Shown here piece by piece: positions 33,952-42,043 of a stretch of DNA of 64,000 nucleotides. Within the stretch, counting starts at the first letter, position 1, and every line of letters starts with the position of its first letter. A program made the position numbers and the translations under genes. The DNA lies in contig NZ_JAFEWD010000002.1 of the NCBI RefSeq assembly GCF_017355855.1, positions 248,001 through 312,000 on the forward strand. Direction: 5' to 3'. Below the pieces are notes generated by a model. The model ran no database searches. It was not told where the DNA came from and worked only from the letters and a program-made list of their open reading frames with translations. Source of the DNA: Pedobacter sp. SYSU D00535. Its GTDB lineage: Bacteria > Bacteroidota > Bacteroidia > Sphingobacteriales > Sphingobacteriaceae.

Positions 33952-35106
33952 ATGTCAGCTGTAAAAACTTTAGGTCAGTTTATCATTGAAAAACAAAAAG
34001 ACTTCCCATACGCTAAGGGGGAGCTGTCGCGTCTGCTGCGTGACATCGGTATTGCCGCTAAAATTGTACACCGCGAGGTGAATAAAGCAGGTTTGGTGAA
34101 CATTCTTGGGGAGGTCGGGACAAAGAATTCCCACGGCGAATCTCAGAAGAAACTGGATGTTTATGCAAACGAACAATTTATTTCCGCACTTTCATGCGGT
34201 GGGGAATGTTGCATTATCGTTTCCGAGGAAAACGATGACCCGGTTTATATTGAATCTGAAGTTTCAAAAAACGCAAAGTACATAGTAGCTATTGATCCAC
34301 TTGACGGATCTTCTAACATTGATGTAAATGTATCTGTAGGTACCATTTTCTCGATCTACCGGCGAAAATCGACTGAAGGAAAGCCAACAATTGAGGATGC
34401 GCTGCAGAACGGAACAGAACAGGTAGCGGCAGGATACGTAGTTTACGGTTCTTCTACCATGTTGGTGTATACCACAGGAAAAGGAGTGAACGGCTTTACA
34501 CTCGACCCTTCTATTGGTGAGTTTTGTTTGTCGCATCCTGATATGACAATACCTAAAGACGGAGTTGTTTACTCGATTAATGAAGGTAATTACGGCAACT
34601 TCCCGGAAGGTGTGAAGAAATATATCAAGTATTGCCAGGTAGAGGACAAAGCAACTAACCGGCCCTATGTTTCCAGATATATAGGATCTATGGTTGCAGA
34701 CTTGCACCGGAATTTATTAAAAGGCGGCATTTTTATTTATCCTACTACATCCAGTGCTCCCAACGGTAAACTTCGTTTAGTGTACGAATGTAATCCTATG
34801 GCCTTCATCATTGAACAAGCTGGAGGAAGGGCAACAAATGGATTTGAGCGGATTTTGGAATTGGAAGTAGAGTCTTTACACCAGCGCTCAGCAATTTTCG
34901 TGGGATCTGAAAATATGGTACTGAAGGCGGAAGAAATGATGCTGGATTTTTCTCCCCAACTAGCTCCTAAAAAGGTAATCGATATTAATGTAAGAGTGCC
35001 GATCGAAGAGGCTATTGGAACCAATCCGATCCTGACCGATAAAATTGTAAATGATTCTGCCGAGCAGGAACTTAATAAATTAGGGGTAATAGGAGGGATC
35101 GATTAA
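33952..35106 (+). CDS. fbp: Fructose-1,6-bisphosphatase class I
   Basis: Class I fructose-1,6-bisphosphatase, 384 residues. It makes fructose 6-phosphate in gluconeogenesis, with Mg2+. The catalytic motif [12 protein letters not shown] is exact, and EENDD upstream and the AGGRATNG block near the C-terminus are present. I choose ATG at 33952 ([11 protein letters not shown]); an in-frame ATG at 33907 lies inside the previous gene and would add 15 residues without similarity. Its stop shares the palindrome TTAA with the stop of the convergent rnhA gene, a 4-base overlap. Confidence 0.95.
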   Translation: MSAVKTLGQFIIEKQKDFPYAKGELSRLLRDIGIAAKIVHREVNKAGLVNILGEVGTKNSHGESQKKLDVYANEQFISALSCGGECCIIVSEENDDPVYIESEVSKNAKYIVAIDPLDGSSNIDVNVSVGTIFSIYRRKSTEGKPTIEDALQNGTEQVAAGYVVYGSSTMLVYTTGKGVNGFTLDPSIGEFCLSHPDMTIPKDGVVYSINEGNYGNFPEGVKKYIKYCQVEDKATNRPYVSRYIGSMVADLHRNLLKGGIFIYPTTSSAPNGKLRLVYECNPMAFIIEQAGGRATNGFERILELEVESLHQRSAIFVGSENMVLKAEEMMLDFSPQLAPKKVIDINVRVPIEEAIGTNPILTDKIVNDSAEQELNKLGVIGGID

Positions 35107-35579
35107 ATCAAACCCTCGGCTTTATTGCATTCAGCCTCAAAAACTGAATCAATCAATAATTTATCCTTTTGTTGATACGCTGCGACCGCCAACCGGTCGC
35201 AGCGTTCATTTTCAGGGTGTCCGGCATGTCCTTTAATCCACTGGAATCGGACATTGTGTAGTTTATATACCTGAAGAAATCTTATCCATAAGTCCTTGTT
35301 TTTCTTTCCTGCAAAGCCTTTGCTTACCCAGCCAAATACCCACTTTTTCTCTACTGCGTCTACTACATATTTCGAATCTGAATAAACCAGCACATCTTGT
35401 CCCGGCTTTTTTAATGCCTCCAGTCCTACAATTACTGCTAAAAGCTCCATTCGATTATTCGTGGTTTTTCGATATCCGGCAGAGATTTCTTTGTAGTGCT
35501 GCCCAGCTCTCAAAATTGTTCCGAAGCCACCGGGACCCGGGTTACCGCTTGATGCTCCGTCTGTAAAAAGTTCTATCAT
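35103..35579 (-). CDS. rnhA: Ribonuclease HI
   Basis: RNase HI, 158 residues. It cuts the RNA strand of RNA-DNA hybrids. The four catalytic carboxylates are intact: Asp7 ([11 protein letters not shown]), Glu45 (NRMELLA), Asp68 (YSDSKYV) and Asp128 (ERCDRLA), with His118 in IKGHAGH. The basic handle ([19 protein letters not shown]) is present as in the E. coli-type enzyme. It converges on fbp with stops overlapping in TTAA. The 255 bases upstream to tRNA-His show only the tRNA promoter. Confidence 0.95.
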   Translation of the reverse strand: MIELFTDGASSGNPGPGGFGTILRAGQHYKEISAGYRKTTNNRMELLAVIVGLEALKKPGQDVLVYSDSKYVVDAVEKKWVFGWVSKGFAGKKNKDLWIRFLQVYKLHNVRFQWIKGHAGHPENERCDRLAVAAYQQKDKLLIDSVFEAECNKAEGLI

Positions 35580-35790
35580 GAATCTTCTGAAGGACTAAAG
35601 CTGCAAATATGCGAATTAGATAGTTGGAGAACGAGTTTATCTCGAAAAGAGTGATTAGCAGGAAATGGGAAAAGGAAAGGTGACGCTCAAGAAGGCCGCT
35701 ATTTTGAGGTAATTGAGCATTTATCCTTTGGTAAAAAAATGCACTATTTTTTAAGTTGCTGATCCTCATAGGTATAAAATTCGAGTAAAA

Positions 35791-35821
35791 TTTGCAGAAT
35801 GTAAGAAATGCTTTATTTTTG
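35791..35821 (+). promoter_or_regulatory. tRNA-His promoter (TTTG-N19-TATTTTTG)
   Basis: TTTG at 35791-35794 and TATTTTTG at 35814-35821 with 19-base spacing are a full consensus Bacteroidota promoter, 14 bases before the tRNA. Confidence 0.85.
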
Positions 35822-35834
35822 CATCACTAAACAC

Positions 35835-35909
35835 GGTGGTTTTAGCTCAGTTGGTTAGAGCGCCTGATTGTGGTTCAGGAGGTCGTGGGTTCGAGCCCCA
35901 TATTCCACC
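35835..35909 (+). tRNA. tRNA-His (GTG)
   Basis: Complete cloverleaf: acceptor, D arm (AGCTCAGTTGGTTAGAGC), anticodon arm with stem CCTGA/TCAGG and loop TTGTGGT (anticodon GTG), and T arm with TTCGAGC. The extra G-1 needed for histidine charging is encoded at 35835 opposite C73. The CCA end is not encoded. Acceptor positions 5-68 and 6-67 are U-U mismatches, possibly normal for the lineage. The open frames that start inside this gene are artefacts. Confidence 0.95.
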
Positions 35910-35910
35910 C

Positions 35911-35946
35911 AAAAAGCCCTTTACGAAAAGTATAGGGCTTTTTATT
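35911..35946 (+). terminator. Intrinsic terminator of tRNA-His
   Basis: A perfect 10-bp stem (aaaaagccct 35911-35920 with agggcttttt 35934-35943), starting one base after C75 of the tRNA region. Confidence 0.92.
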
Positions 35947-36038
35947 TTTCACACCGCAGATCTGGGTGCCAAGACGCGTTTCCACGCTCCCAGATGGTTC
36001 TTTACATCCACTTTACCTTTAGAATTGTATCTTTGGGG

Positions 36039-36392
36039 ATGCAGAAAGAGCGATTGAAGTGGTTCAAGCTTTTTATTCCGGTTATTCTAATTGCCGCTGC
36101 TGCCTCCAATTTTAAAACTCCTGCTCTATTCCGGGCAAACCATTGTGAGACACAAGTTGACAAAGTAGCTTCGGAAGAGCCTAAACAAGCGGAATGCGTT
36201 CAAATAAATATTAAGAAATGTGTCGTCCGCCTTCGCGAAATAAAGTCGAAACCTTTTCAGGGAGTATTCCACGAGCTCGGCGAACGAGCTTCAGCTGCCA
36301 TCAAGTACTTGAGGCATAGTTTCAGAGCCCTATTTATCGCTCCAAATACAAGGCTTCAGCTTCTGCTATATCCATTCCATTCCCACTGGTAA
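36039..36392 (+). CDS. Possible small exported protein, 117 residues
   Basis: Unrecognised. From ATG at 36039 the product has a basic start (MQKERLKWFK), a hydrophobic stretch (LFIPVILIAAAA, residues about 11-22) like an uncleaved or cleaved signal, and then a basic region with two Cys pairs (NHCETQ; AECVQINIKKCVV). The frame continues upstream into the tRNA, but that part is an artefact. A TATCTTTG element ends 3 bases before this ATG, which would give almost no leader, so either the element is chance or the start is wrong. No neighbour informs its role. Coding status is uncertain. Confidence 0.4.
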   Translation: MQKERLKWFKLFIPVILIAAAASNFKTPALFRANHCETQVDKVASEEPKQAECVQINIKKCVVRLREIKSKPFQGVFHELGERASAAIKYLRHSFRALFIAPNTRLQLLLYPFHSHW

Positions 36393-36539
36393 TTGCGTAT
36401 CATTATTACCTCGTCGTGCAGCTAAAAATTAAGATTGTAAAAATCGCCTGCCGTACGAGATTCTTTTCGCATAGATATATTTCATCTTAAACACTAGTGC
36501 TAATAAGGCGCTCTTATTTTATAGTTACTGAAAAAATAA

Positions 36540-38816
36540 ATGGACCATTTACCAAAGTTAATTGAAGATTTAGCCTTAATTCTGATTACAGGAGCTGTTA
36601 CTACCTTACTATTCCGGAAAATAAAACAACCGTTAGTTCTAGGTTATATTATAGCTGGGTTTCTTGTAGGACCATATATGTCATTAACTCCTACAGTTGC
36701 CGATACGGAAAACGTGGAGACCCTGGCAGAAATTGGTGTAATCTTCCTATTATTTAGTCTAGGCCTTGAGTTTAGTTTTAAGAAGTTGATGCGCGTGGGA
36801 GGCGCCGCTTCTATTACCGCATTCGTCGAGATTATCTTCATAACCCTGTGCGGCTACGGAGTTGGCCGATGGATGGGCTGGTCAACTATGGATAGCTTGT
36901 TTTTAGGGGGGATGCTGGCCAGTTCGTCTACCACAATCATCATTAAAGCCTTTGATGAACTAGGTGTAAAAACGAGACAGTTTGCCCGGATCGTTTTTGG
37001 AGTACTGGTAGTGGAAGATATAGTGGTTATATTGCTGATGGTATTATTGTCTACCGTGGCAGTTACCCAACGGTTTGAAGGTGCCGAGATGCTTTTTACA
37101 GTAGCAAAACTATCGTTCTTCCTTCTATTGTGGTTTATTGCCGGCATATTTCTTCTTCCCACGCTCCTTAGAAAGGCTAAAAATTTGCTTGATGATGAAA
37201 CCCTGCTTGTTCTATCGATTGCGCTATGTTTGGGAATGGTTGTAGTAGCAACGCATGCAGGATTTTCAGCAGAACTTGGCGCGTTTATCATGGGATCCAT
37301 TCTTGCAGAAACGACAAAAGCAGAAAAAGTGGAACACGTGATTAAGCCTGTGAAAGATCTCTTCGGGGCTGTATTCTTTATTTCTGTAGGGATGCTGATA
37401 GACCCCGTTACTATTTTTGAGTATCGCTGGCCTGTTCTCTGGGTAACGCTGCTGACCTTATTTGGGAAGCTTATCAGTACTACTTTCGGCGCTTTATTAT
37501 CGGGGCAACCTTTGAAGCAAGCCGTACAAGTGGGGATGAGTATGGCTCAAATAGGAGAGTTCGCATTCATTGTGGCCGCCTTGGGTCTTTCATTAGGAGT
37601 TACCAGCGAGTTTCTTTTCCCTGTTGCGGTGGGTGCTTCCGCTATTACCACCTTTACTACTCCCTATCTAATTAAATTTTCGCCGGCAGTTTATGAGCAG
37701 TTGGTGAAGGTTTTGCCCGCCAGGTGGGTAGTCTCTCTTGATAACTATTCAAGTAGTACTGAAAACTTGCAGGCCGAAAGCAATTGGAAAAAGGCAATCA
37801 CAGCCTATGCAAAAATTGTGGCTACAAACGGAATAGTGCTGCTTGCATTAATACTACTTACAACCAATTTCATCATCCCGCTACTGCAGGAAAACATTAC
37901 GAATCCCCTGCTCCTGGATATCGCTGCCTTGGTGGTTTCGCTCGCATTATCCGCACCATTCTTGTGGGCACTAATGGCTAAACATCCTAATAATATGAGT
38001 TATAAGGAGCTGTGGCTCGACAAAACTTACAGTCACGGTCCTCTTCTGGTACTAGAGATAACCCGAAATCTAATAGGGTTATTGATCATCACCTTCTGGG
38101 TTCGCTATCTTTTCTCGGGAACGGTAGCCATCCTGGTCACTGTACCGGTCATAATCCTCGTACTGGTGCTGTTTTCTAAAAGACTTCAAAAGTTTTATCA
38201 TCGGTTGGAGCGCCGGTTTCTCATAAATCTTAATTCACGTGAATTGGCTGCGGAAGAAGAAAAGAGGCTCAACGAAAATATCCTTACAAAACACTTTCAT
38301 GCTATTGCAGATCCTTCCTCCTGGAATAGCCACCTTGTCGACCTCGTAGTTAACCAACATGCGGAGTACGTTGGATTGAACCTGCAGGAGCTTGCCTGGC
38401 GGGAACGGTACGGTATTAATATAGCTTATATTAAGCGTGGTGATAAAATGATCTATGCTCCGGGAAGAGATAACAAGCTGCTTCCTTTTGATCATGTAGG
38501 CATTATAGCAACGGATGAACAGATGCAAGTCTTCAAACCCGTTTTTGACGCCGTAGAAAAAACGAACGGTCAGGAGCCGGATGTGGAGGATATTATTGTC
38601 CAGAAGCTGGTTGTTGATGAGTATAACAAGTTGAAAGGCAAAACGATAAGGAATTCCGGTATCCGGGAACAAGCCAACGGACTGGTGATCGGTATCGAGC
38701 GGAACAAGGAGAAGATTCTGAACCCCAATCCAGAAATGGTATTTGAATGGAATGATATCGTGTGGATAGTAGGAGAGCGGAAAAAGATTCAGAAGCTGAA
38801 TGAAAGAAAGAGTTGA
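36540..38816 (+). CDS. CPA2 monovalent cation:proton antiporter with two TrkA-C domains
   Basis: Inner-membrane cation/proton antiporter of the CPA2 (Kef-like) family, 758 residues. About twelve to thirteen membrane helices lie in residues 5-390, with typical PLVLGYIIAGFLVGP and FSAELGAFIMGSILAET. Additional helices occur at about 415-560. The cytoplasmic tail holds two TrkA-C-like domains (about 590-670 and 685-755), with no NAD-binding RCK-N between them. This suggests ligand control through TrkA-C, not KefC-type NAD/glutathione gating. It probably exchanges K+ or Na+ for H+. It is monocistronic; a bidirectional hairpin follows. Confidence 0.9.
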   Translation: MDHLPKLIEDLALILITGAVTTLLFRKIKQPLVLGYIIAGFLVGPYMSLTPTVADTENVETLAEIGVIFLLFSLGLEFSFKKLMRVGGAASITAFVEIIFITLCGYGVGRWMGWSTMDSLFLGGMLASSSTTIIIKAFDELGVKTRQFARIVFGVLVVEDIVVILLMVLLSTVAVTQRFEGAEMLFTVAKLSFFLLLWFIAGIFLLPTLLRKAKNLLDDETLLVLSIALCLGMVVVATHAGFSAELGAFIMGSILAETTKAEKVEHVIKPVKDLFGAVFFISVGMLIDPVTIFEYRWPVLWVTLLTLFGKLISTTFGALLSGQPLKQAVQVGMSMAQIGEFAFIVAALGLSLGVTSEFLFPVAVGASAITTFTTPYLIKFSPAVYEQLVKVLPARWVVSLDNYSSSTENLQAESNWKKAITAYAKIVATNGIVLLALILLTTNFIIPLLQENITNPLLLDIAALVVSLALSAPFLWALMAKHPNNMSYKELWLDKTYSHGPLLVLEITRNLIGLLIITFWVRYLFSGTVAILVTVPVIILVLVLFSKRLQKFYHRLERRFLINLNSRELAAEEEKRLNENILTKHFHAIADPSSWNSHLVDLVVNQHAEYVGLNLQELAWRERYGINIAYIKRGDKMIYAPGRDNKLLPFDHVGIIATDEQMQVFKPVFDAVEKTNGQEPDVEDIIVQKLVVDEYNKLKGKTIRNSGIREQANGLVIGIERNKEKILNPNPEMVFEWNDIVWIVGERKKIQKLNERKS

Positions 38817-38838
38817 TGTTGTAACATGCCTTTAGCTG

Positions 38839-38860
38839 AGCGGCCCTTTTTACGGCCGCT
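38839..38860. terminator. Bidirectional hairpin between convergent genes
   Basis: A 7-bp GC-rich stem (agcggcc 38839-38845 with ggccgct 38854-38860), loop ctttttac, lies between the antiporter and the 61-residue gene. Confidence 0.7.
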
Positions 38861-38867
38861 CTTGTTA

Positions 38868-39053
38868 TTATTTCTCGCCTACCTTGTATGGGTTTCCTTC
38901 CTTGTCAAAGTTAAATACGCCACTTACAAGAACCTCGTCCTCACAAACGGGGCATTCTACTACGAGATTAATTATAGATACGTTAGGTCGGTTGGTTAAG
39001 GCTTTACCGGATATATGTATAACACCTCCGTGTTCAGGGCAAATTACATTCAT
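38868..39053 (-). CDS. Small putative metal-binding protein, 61 residues
   Basis: Unnamed small cytoplasmic protein. It has two Cys-containing knuckles: CPEHGG at residues 5-10 and CPVCEDE at about 34-40. Together with His8 these could bind one zinc ion (inference). The rest is compact with beta-type patterning (SIINLVVECPV, VLVSGVFNFD). It has a plausible upstream region, converges on the antiporter, and lies downstream of the degenerate tRNA. The Cys pattern and length support a real gene. Confidence 0.65.
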   Translation of the reverse strand: MNVICPEHGGVIHISGKALTNRPNVSIINLVVECPVCEDEVLVSGVFNFDKEGNPYKVGEK

Positions 39054-39172
39054 GATTTTAAATATTGAGTGTTAATAATTTAGTTCGATCATTACTTGAG
39101 GGAACTGCAACATCGGGCTCGGGAGTTTGGGATCCTTAATTTGCTTTTTGTTTTCATATGTAGAACTTTAGG

Positions 39173-39243
39173 ACTCCGGAAACGGATTCGAACCGTTGTA
39201 AAAGGTTTTGCGGACCTCCGCCTAGCCACTCAGCCATCCGGGC
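39173..39243 (-). tRNA. tRNA-Cys-like gene (GCA), degenerate
   Basis: On the minus strand the sequence folds as a tRNA: D arm GGCTGAGTGGCTAGGC, anticodon stem GAGGT/ACCTT with loop CCGCAAA (anticodon GCA), and T arm AACGG-TTCGAAT-CCGTT. Discriminator U73, a tRNA-Cys identity base, is followed by CC. Two defects stand out: position 33 is C where U is nearly universal, and acceptor pairs 1-72 (G-G) and 2-71 (C-A) are mismatched. I see no promoter of its own, and it starts 50 bases past the YeiH stop. It may be a decaying copy or a divergent functional tRNA. Confidence 0.7.
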
Positions 39244-39293
39244 TTATTTTAATTATCAGTTATCCTTTATCTTTCATTTTTTCAGCTGGTCGA

Positions 39294-40553
39294 TCACCCA
39301 AATAGTACAAATGCGATGACAAGCGTAACTACTATGTTGAAAGCCTGGGCGATGACAAATGCTAAAAAGGGCTTTTTGCTGTTCTTGTTAAATAAGTCTG
39401 CAAAGCGGGTTTCCAGACCGATGCTTGTGAAGGCCAATGCAAACCATAAACCCTGTAAGCTTTTCAAACTGTCTTTCACTTGAGAAGTAGTTTCGGTGGA
39501 GAGCACAAAAGAGAACAGTAGAGAAGCCCCAATGAAGCCCAGCACAAATTTCGGGAAGCGCTCCCATATTACTGCCAGCGTTGGTTTCGTCTCTTTATCT
39601 TTTACTAGCGGATTTTGCGTATATGTCCAGTAAATGGAAATAGCGAAAGCGGCGATCCCCAAGAGCACATTCTGAGAGAACTTGACGATCGTACTGATCT
39701 TCAGCGCTGTTTCTCCAACCAGCGTACCCGATGCAACTACAGCTCCCGTTGTGTCGATGCTGCCTCCCAGCCAGGCACCTGTTACTTCCTGGGGGAAATT
39801 GAAATAATGGGCAAGGTAAGGCATAAAGATCATCATCGGGATGGCGGTGATTAATACCATCGAGATGACATATGATAATTTTTTTGAATCGCCTTTTATG
39901 GCTCCTGAAGTAGCAATGGCAGCAGAAACGCCGCAGATGGATACGGCACTGGAGATCATCATCGTTAGATCATCGTCTACTTTCAATTTCCGACACAGCC
40001 AGAATGCGAAGTACCAGACGGAGAGGACCACCACCAGGGCTTGAATGAGACCTAGCGAGCCAGCCTTGAGAATATCAGAAAAGATAACGCTAGTGCCCAG
40101 TAGCACTAAGCCAGTCTTTACATAGAGCTCGGTGGAAAGCGCAGATCGGAACCAATCCGGAAGCTTAAAAAGGTTGCTGACGATGAGTCCGAGCGAAAGA
40201 CTAAAAATGACCGCTTCGAGGTTCAGGTTTTTTACTTGTTTATTTCCTGCTATTATTAGCGCGAGCAATGTGATGAAAAATACGGTTGGAAATACTACCA
40301 ACAGATGTTTAAGTGGCTTCCCGGCAAGTAAGGCTCCAAGGAGTGCGATGCCGAGTACCAGTATAAACTGAGCGCCAACGGCCAACAGGTTTTCGACGTG
40401 AAAAACTTTGTCCGATAGGTCGGTTACAGAACTCCAACCAAAAGAAGGGACTGGAATAATTATTCCAAATATAGCAAGCAGGATGATCAGGCCGCTTAGA
40501 ATTACAACAATCCAGTCCTCATGTAGGGTAAATGGGGTATTATTTGTTGACAT
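39294..40553 (-). CDS. YeiH family putative sulfate exporter
   Basis: Integral membrane protein, 419 residues, about ten to eleven helices, of the YeiH/UPF0324 family annotated as putative sulfate exporter. Matching blocks include LLVGTSVIFS-type ...VLLGTSVIFSDILKAG, SAVSICGVSAAIATSGAIKGD, and AWLGGSIDTTGAVVASG. The substrate has little direct proof in the family; some members have been tied to sulfite or sulfate release during taurine or cysteate breakdown. It is the last gene of the run from susC, 33 bases after the FAD oxidoreductase, and the context with a sulfite dehydrogenase strengthens the sulfur-anion assignment. The degenerate tRNA follows. Confidence 0.88.
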   Translation of the reverse strand: MSTNNTPFTLHEDWIVVILSGLIILLAIFGIIIPVPSFGWSSVTDLSDKVFHVENLLAVGAQFILVLGIALLGALLAGKPLKHLLVVFPTVFFITLLALIIAGNKQVKNLNLEAVIFSLSLGLIVSNLFKLPDWFRSALSTELYVKTGLVLLGTSVIFSDILKAGSLGLIQALVVVLSVWYFAFWLCRKLKVDDDLTMMISSAVSICGVSAAIATSGAIKGDSKKLSYVISMVLITAIPMMIFMPYLAHYFNFPQEVTGAWLGGSIDTTGAVVASGTLVGETALKISTIVKFSQNVLLGIAAFAISIYWTYTQNPLVKDKETKPTLAVIWERFPKFVLGFIGASLLFSFVLSTETTSQVKDSLKSLQGLWFALAFTSIGLETRFADLFNKNSKKPFLAFVIAQAFNIVVTLVIAFVLFG

Positions 40554-40586
40554 ATGTGTTGCGTGTGATTTAATTGGTCTTTTTAA

Positions 40587-42035
40587 TTAAATAAGTGGCT
40601 TGGCTTTCAGATTAAATACGTCTTTTAGTGCCCGTTTTGCAGCGAAGTAGCCACACATGCCGTGCACCCCTCCTCCTGGGGGGGTAGAGGAAGAACAGAT
40701 ATACAAGCCTTTGGCAGAAGTTCGATAGGGAGAAAGGCTAATGACAGGCCGGGTGAAAAGTTGGCCGATGTCAATAATACCTCCGTTGATATCACCGCCG
40801 ATATAATTCGGATTATAGTCTTCCATCTTAGCCGGGCTAAAGCTGTGTTTGGCCAGAATCCGATCCTTGAATCCCGGCGCAAAGCGTTCTATCTGGTTTT
40901 CGATGATCGAAGTCATATCTACCTTCGATCCATTCGGCACGTGACAATAGGCCCAGGCGGTATGCTTGCCTTCCGGCGCGCGACTGGGATCAAAAATGCT
41001 TTGCTGAGCAAGCAACACGAAAGGTTTTTGCGGTGTTGCTCCGATTGATGCAGTATGCTCTCCGGCGGCGATTTCTTCAAGCGTGTTTCCGATATGGACG
41101 GTACCCGCTTTTCGGGCAGCTTCTGCTGTAAAGGGAATAGCATCATCCAAGGCCCAGTCTACTTTGAACACGCCCATTCCATAGCGATACTTCTTAAGCT
41201 GCCATTTGTACAAACTCGAAAACTTGTGGCCAGCGATCTGTAGTAATTGTTTCGGCGTAACATCGAATAACACAGCATGGGCAGACGGAAGCTGCTGCAA
41301 CGATTTTACATAATAGTTCGTTTCGATCTTCCCGCCAAGGGACAAGAAGTAGGAGGCAAGCGCGTTGGCAATGGACTGTGAACCTCCTTTGGGAATTGGC
41401 CAGCCCCCCAAATGCCCAGCGGCCATCAACACCACACCTATCGCCGAGGTTGCTAAATTTGACAAAGGTTGGATAGAGTGAGCCGCCATGCCGGCCCATA
41501 ATCCTTTGGCTTCTTTTGTACTGAAACGTTTTGCCACCATCAATGCAGAAGGCATTGCTTTCAGTCCGAATAAAGCCATGTCGATCGGGTGAGAAGGAAT
41601 GCTCAGAGGTGGGCCTAGTACTGATTTATCGATGCATGGCCACGACTTAACCACCGGCTCCATCAGCCTCAGATACGCTTGTTTATCTGTTCCTAACAGA
41701 GAAGCTGTTTCTTCAAGGGATTTCGTCAGTATAGCCGCGGTGCCATCGTCAAAAGGATGAGCTGCGGCAACTTCGGGGTAAATGAACTCCAACCCATGTT
41801 GTTGCAGGGGTAAAGTTTTAAAAAATGGCGACGCAGCTGCCATTGGATGAATAGCGGAGCACACATCGTGGACAAAGCCCGGCAGCGTAAGTTCCTTCGA
41901 TCGTAGTCCACCGCCAATAACGTCTTTTGCTTCTACCAAAAGAACTGAAAGTCCTGCCTGCTGCATGGTAATGGCAGCCGCCAAACCATTTGGTCCTGAA
42001 CCAACTACTATAGCGTCAAAATCTCTTTTTTCCAA
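40587..42035 (-). CDS. FAD-dependent oxidoreductase, phytoene-desaturase-like
   Basis: Flavoprotein of the phytoene desaturase/PYROXD2-like group (COG1233 type), 482 residues. The dinucleotide fold is at the N-terminus (VVGSGPNGLAAA, glycines 12, 14 and 17), followed by the GGGLRS loop, and the C-terminal FAD contact is GLYICSSSTPPGGGVHGMCG. There is no signal peptide, so it is cytoplasmic. Carotenoid genes are absent, so a desaturase role in pigment synthesis is unlikely; it could oxidise or reduce the compound imported by the SusCD pair. It is 8 bases from soxC and 33 from yeiH, clearly inside the operon. Confidence 0.88.
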   Translation of the reverse strand: MEKRDFDAIVVGSGPNGLAAAITMQQAGLSVLLVEAKDVIGGGLRSKELTLPGFVHDVCSAIHPMAAASPFFKTLPLQQHGLEFIYPEVAAAHPFDDGTAAILTKSLEETASLLGTDKQAYLRLMEPVVKSWPCIDKSVLGPPLSIPSHPIDMALFGLKAMPSALMVAKRFSTKEAKGLWAGMAAHSIQPLSNLATSAIGVVLMAAGHLGGWPIPKGGSQSIANALASYFLSLGGKIETNYYVKSLQQLPSAHAVLFDVTPKQLLQIAGHKFSSLYKWQLKKYRYGMGVFKVDWALDDAIPFTAEAARKAGTVHIGNTLEEIAAGEHTASIGATPQKPFVLLAQQSIFDPSRAPEGKHTAWAYCHVPNGSKVDMTSIIENQIERFAPGFKDRILAKHSFSPAKMEDYNPNYIGGDINGGIIDIGQLFTRPVISLSPYRTSAKGLYICSSSTPPGGGVHGMCGYFAAKRALKDVFNLKAKPLI

Positions 42036-42043
42036 TGCTGTTT

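Noticed and set aside
35836-36057. Open frame of 73 codons beginning inside tRNA-His
   Set aside because: It is the translation of the tRNA itself and its terminator (a well-known type of false gene).
39096-39305. Plus-strand open frame of 69 codons
   Set aside because: It is antisense to the tRNA-Cys-like gene and has no other support.
40662-41048. Plus-strand open frame of 128 codons inside the FAD oxidoreductase
   Set aside because: Antisense shadow in the third-position frame of a well-supported flavoprotein gene.
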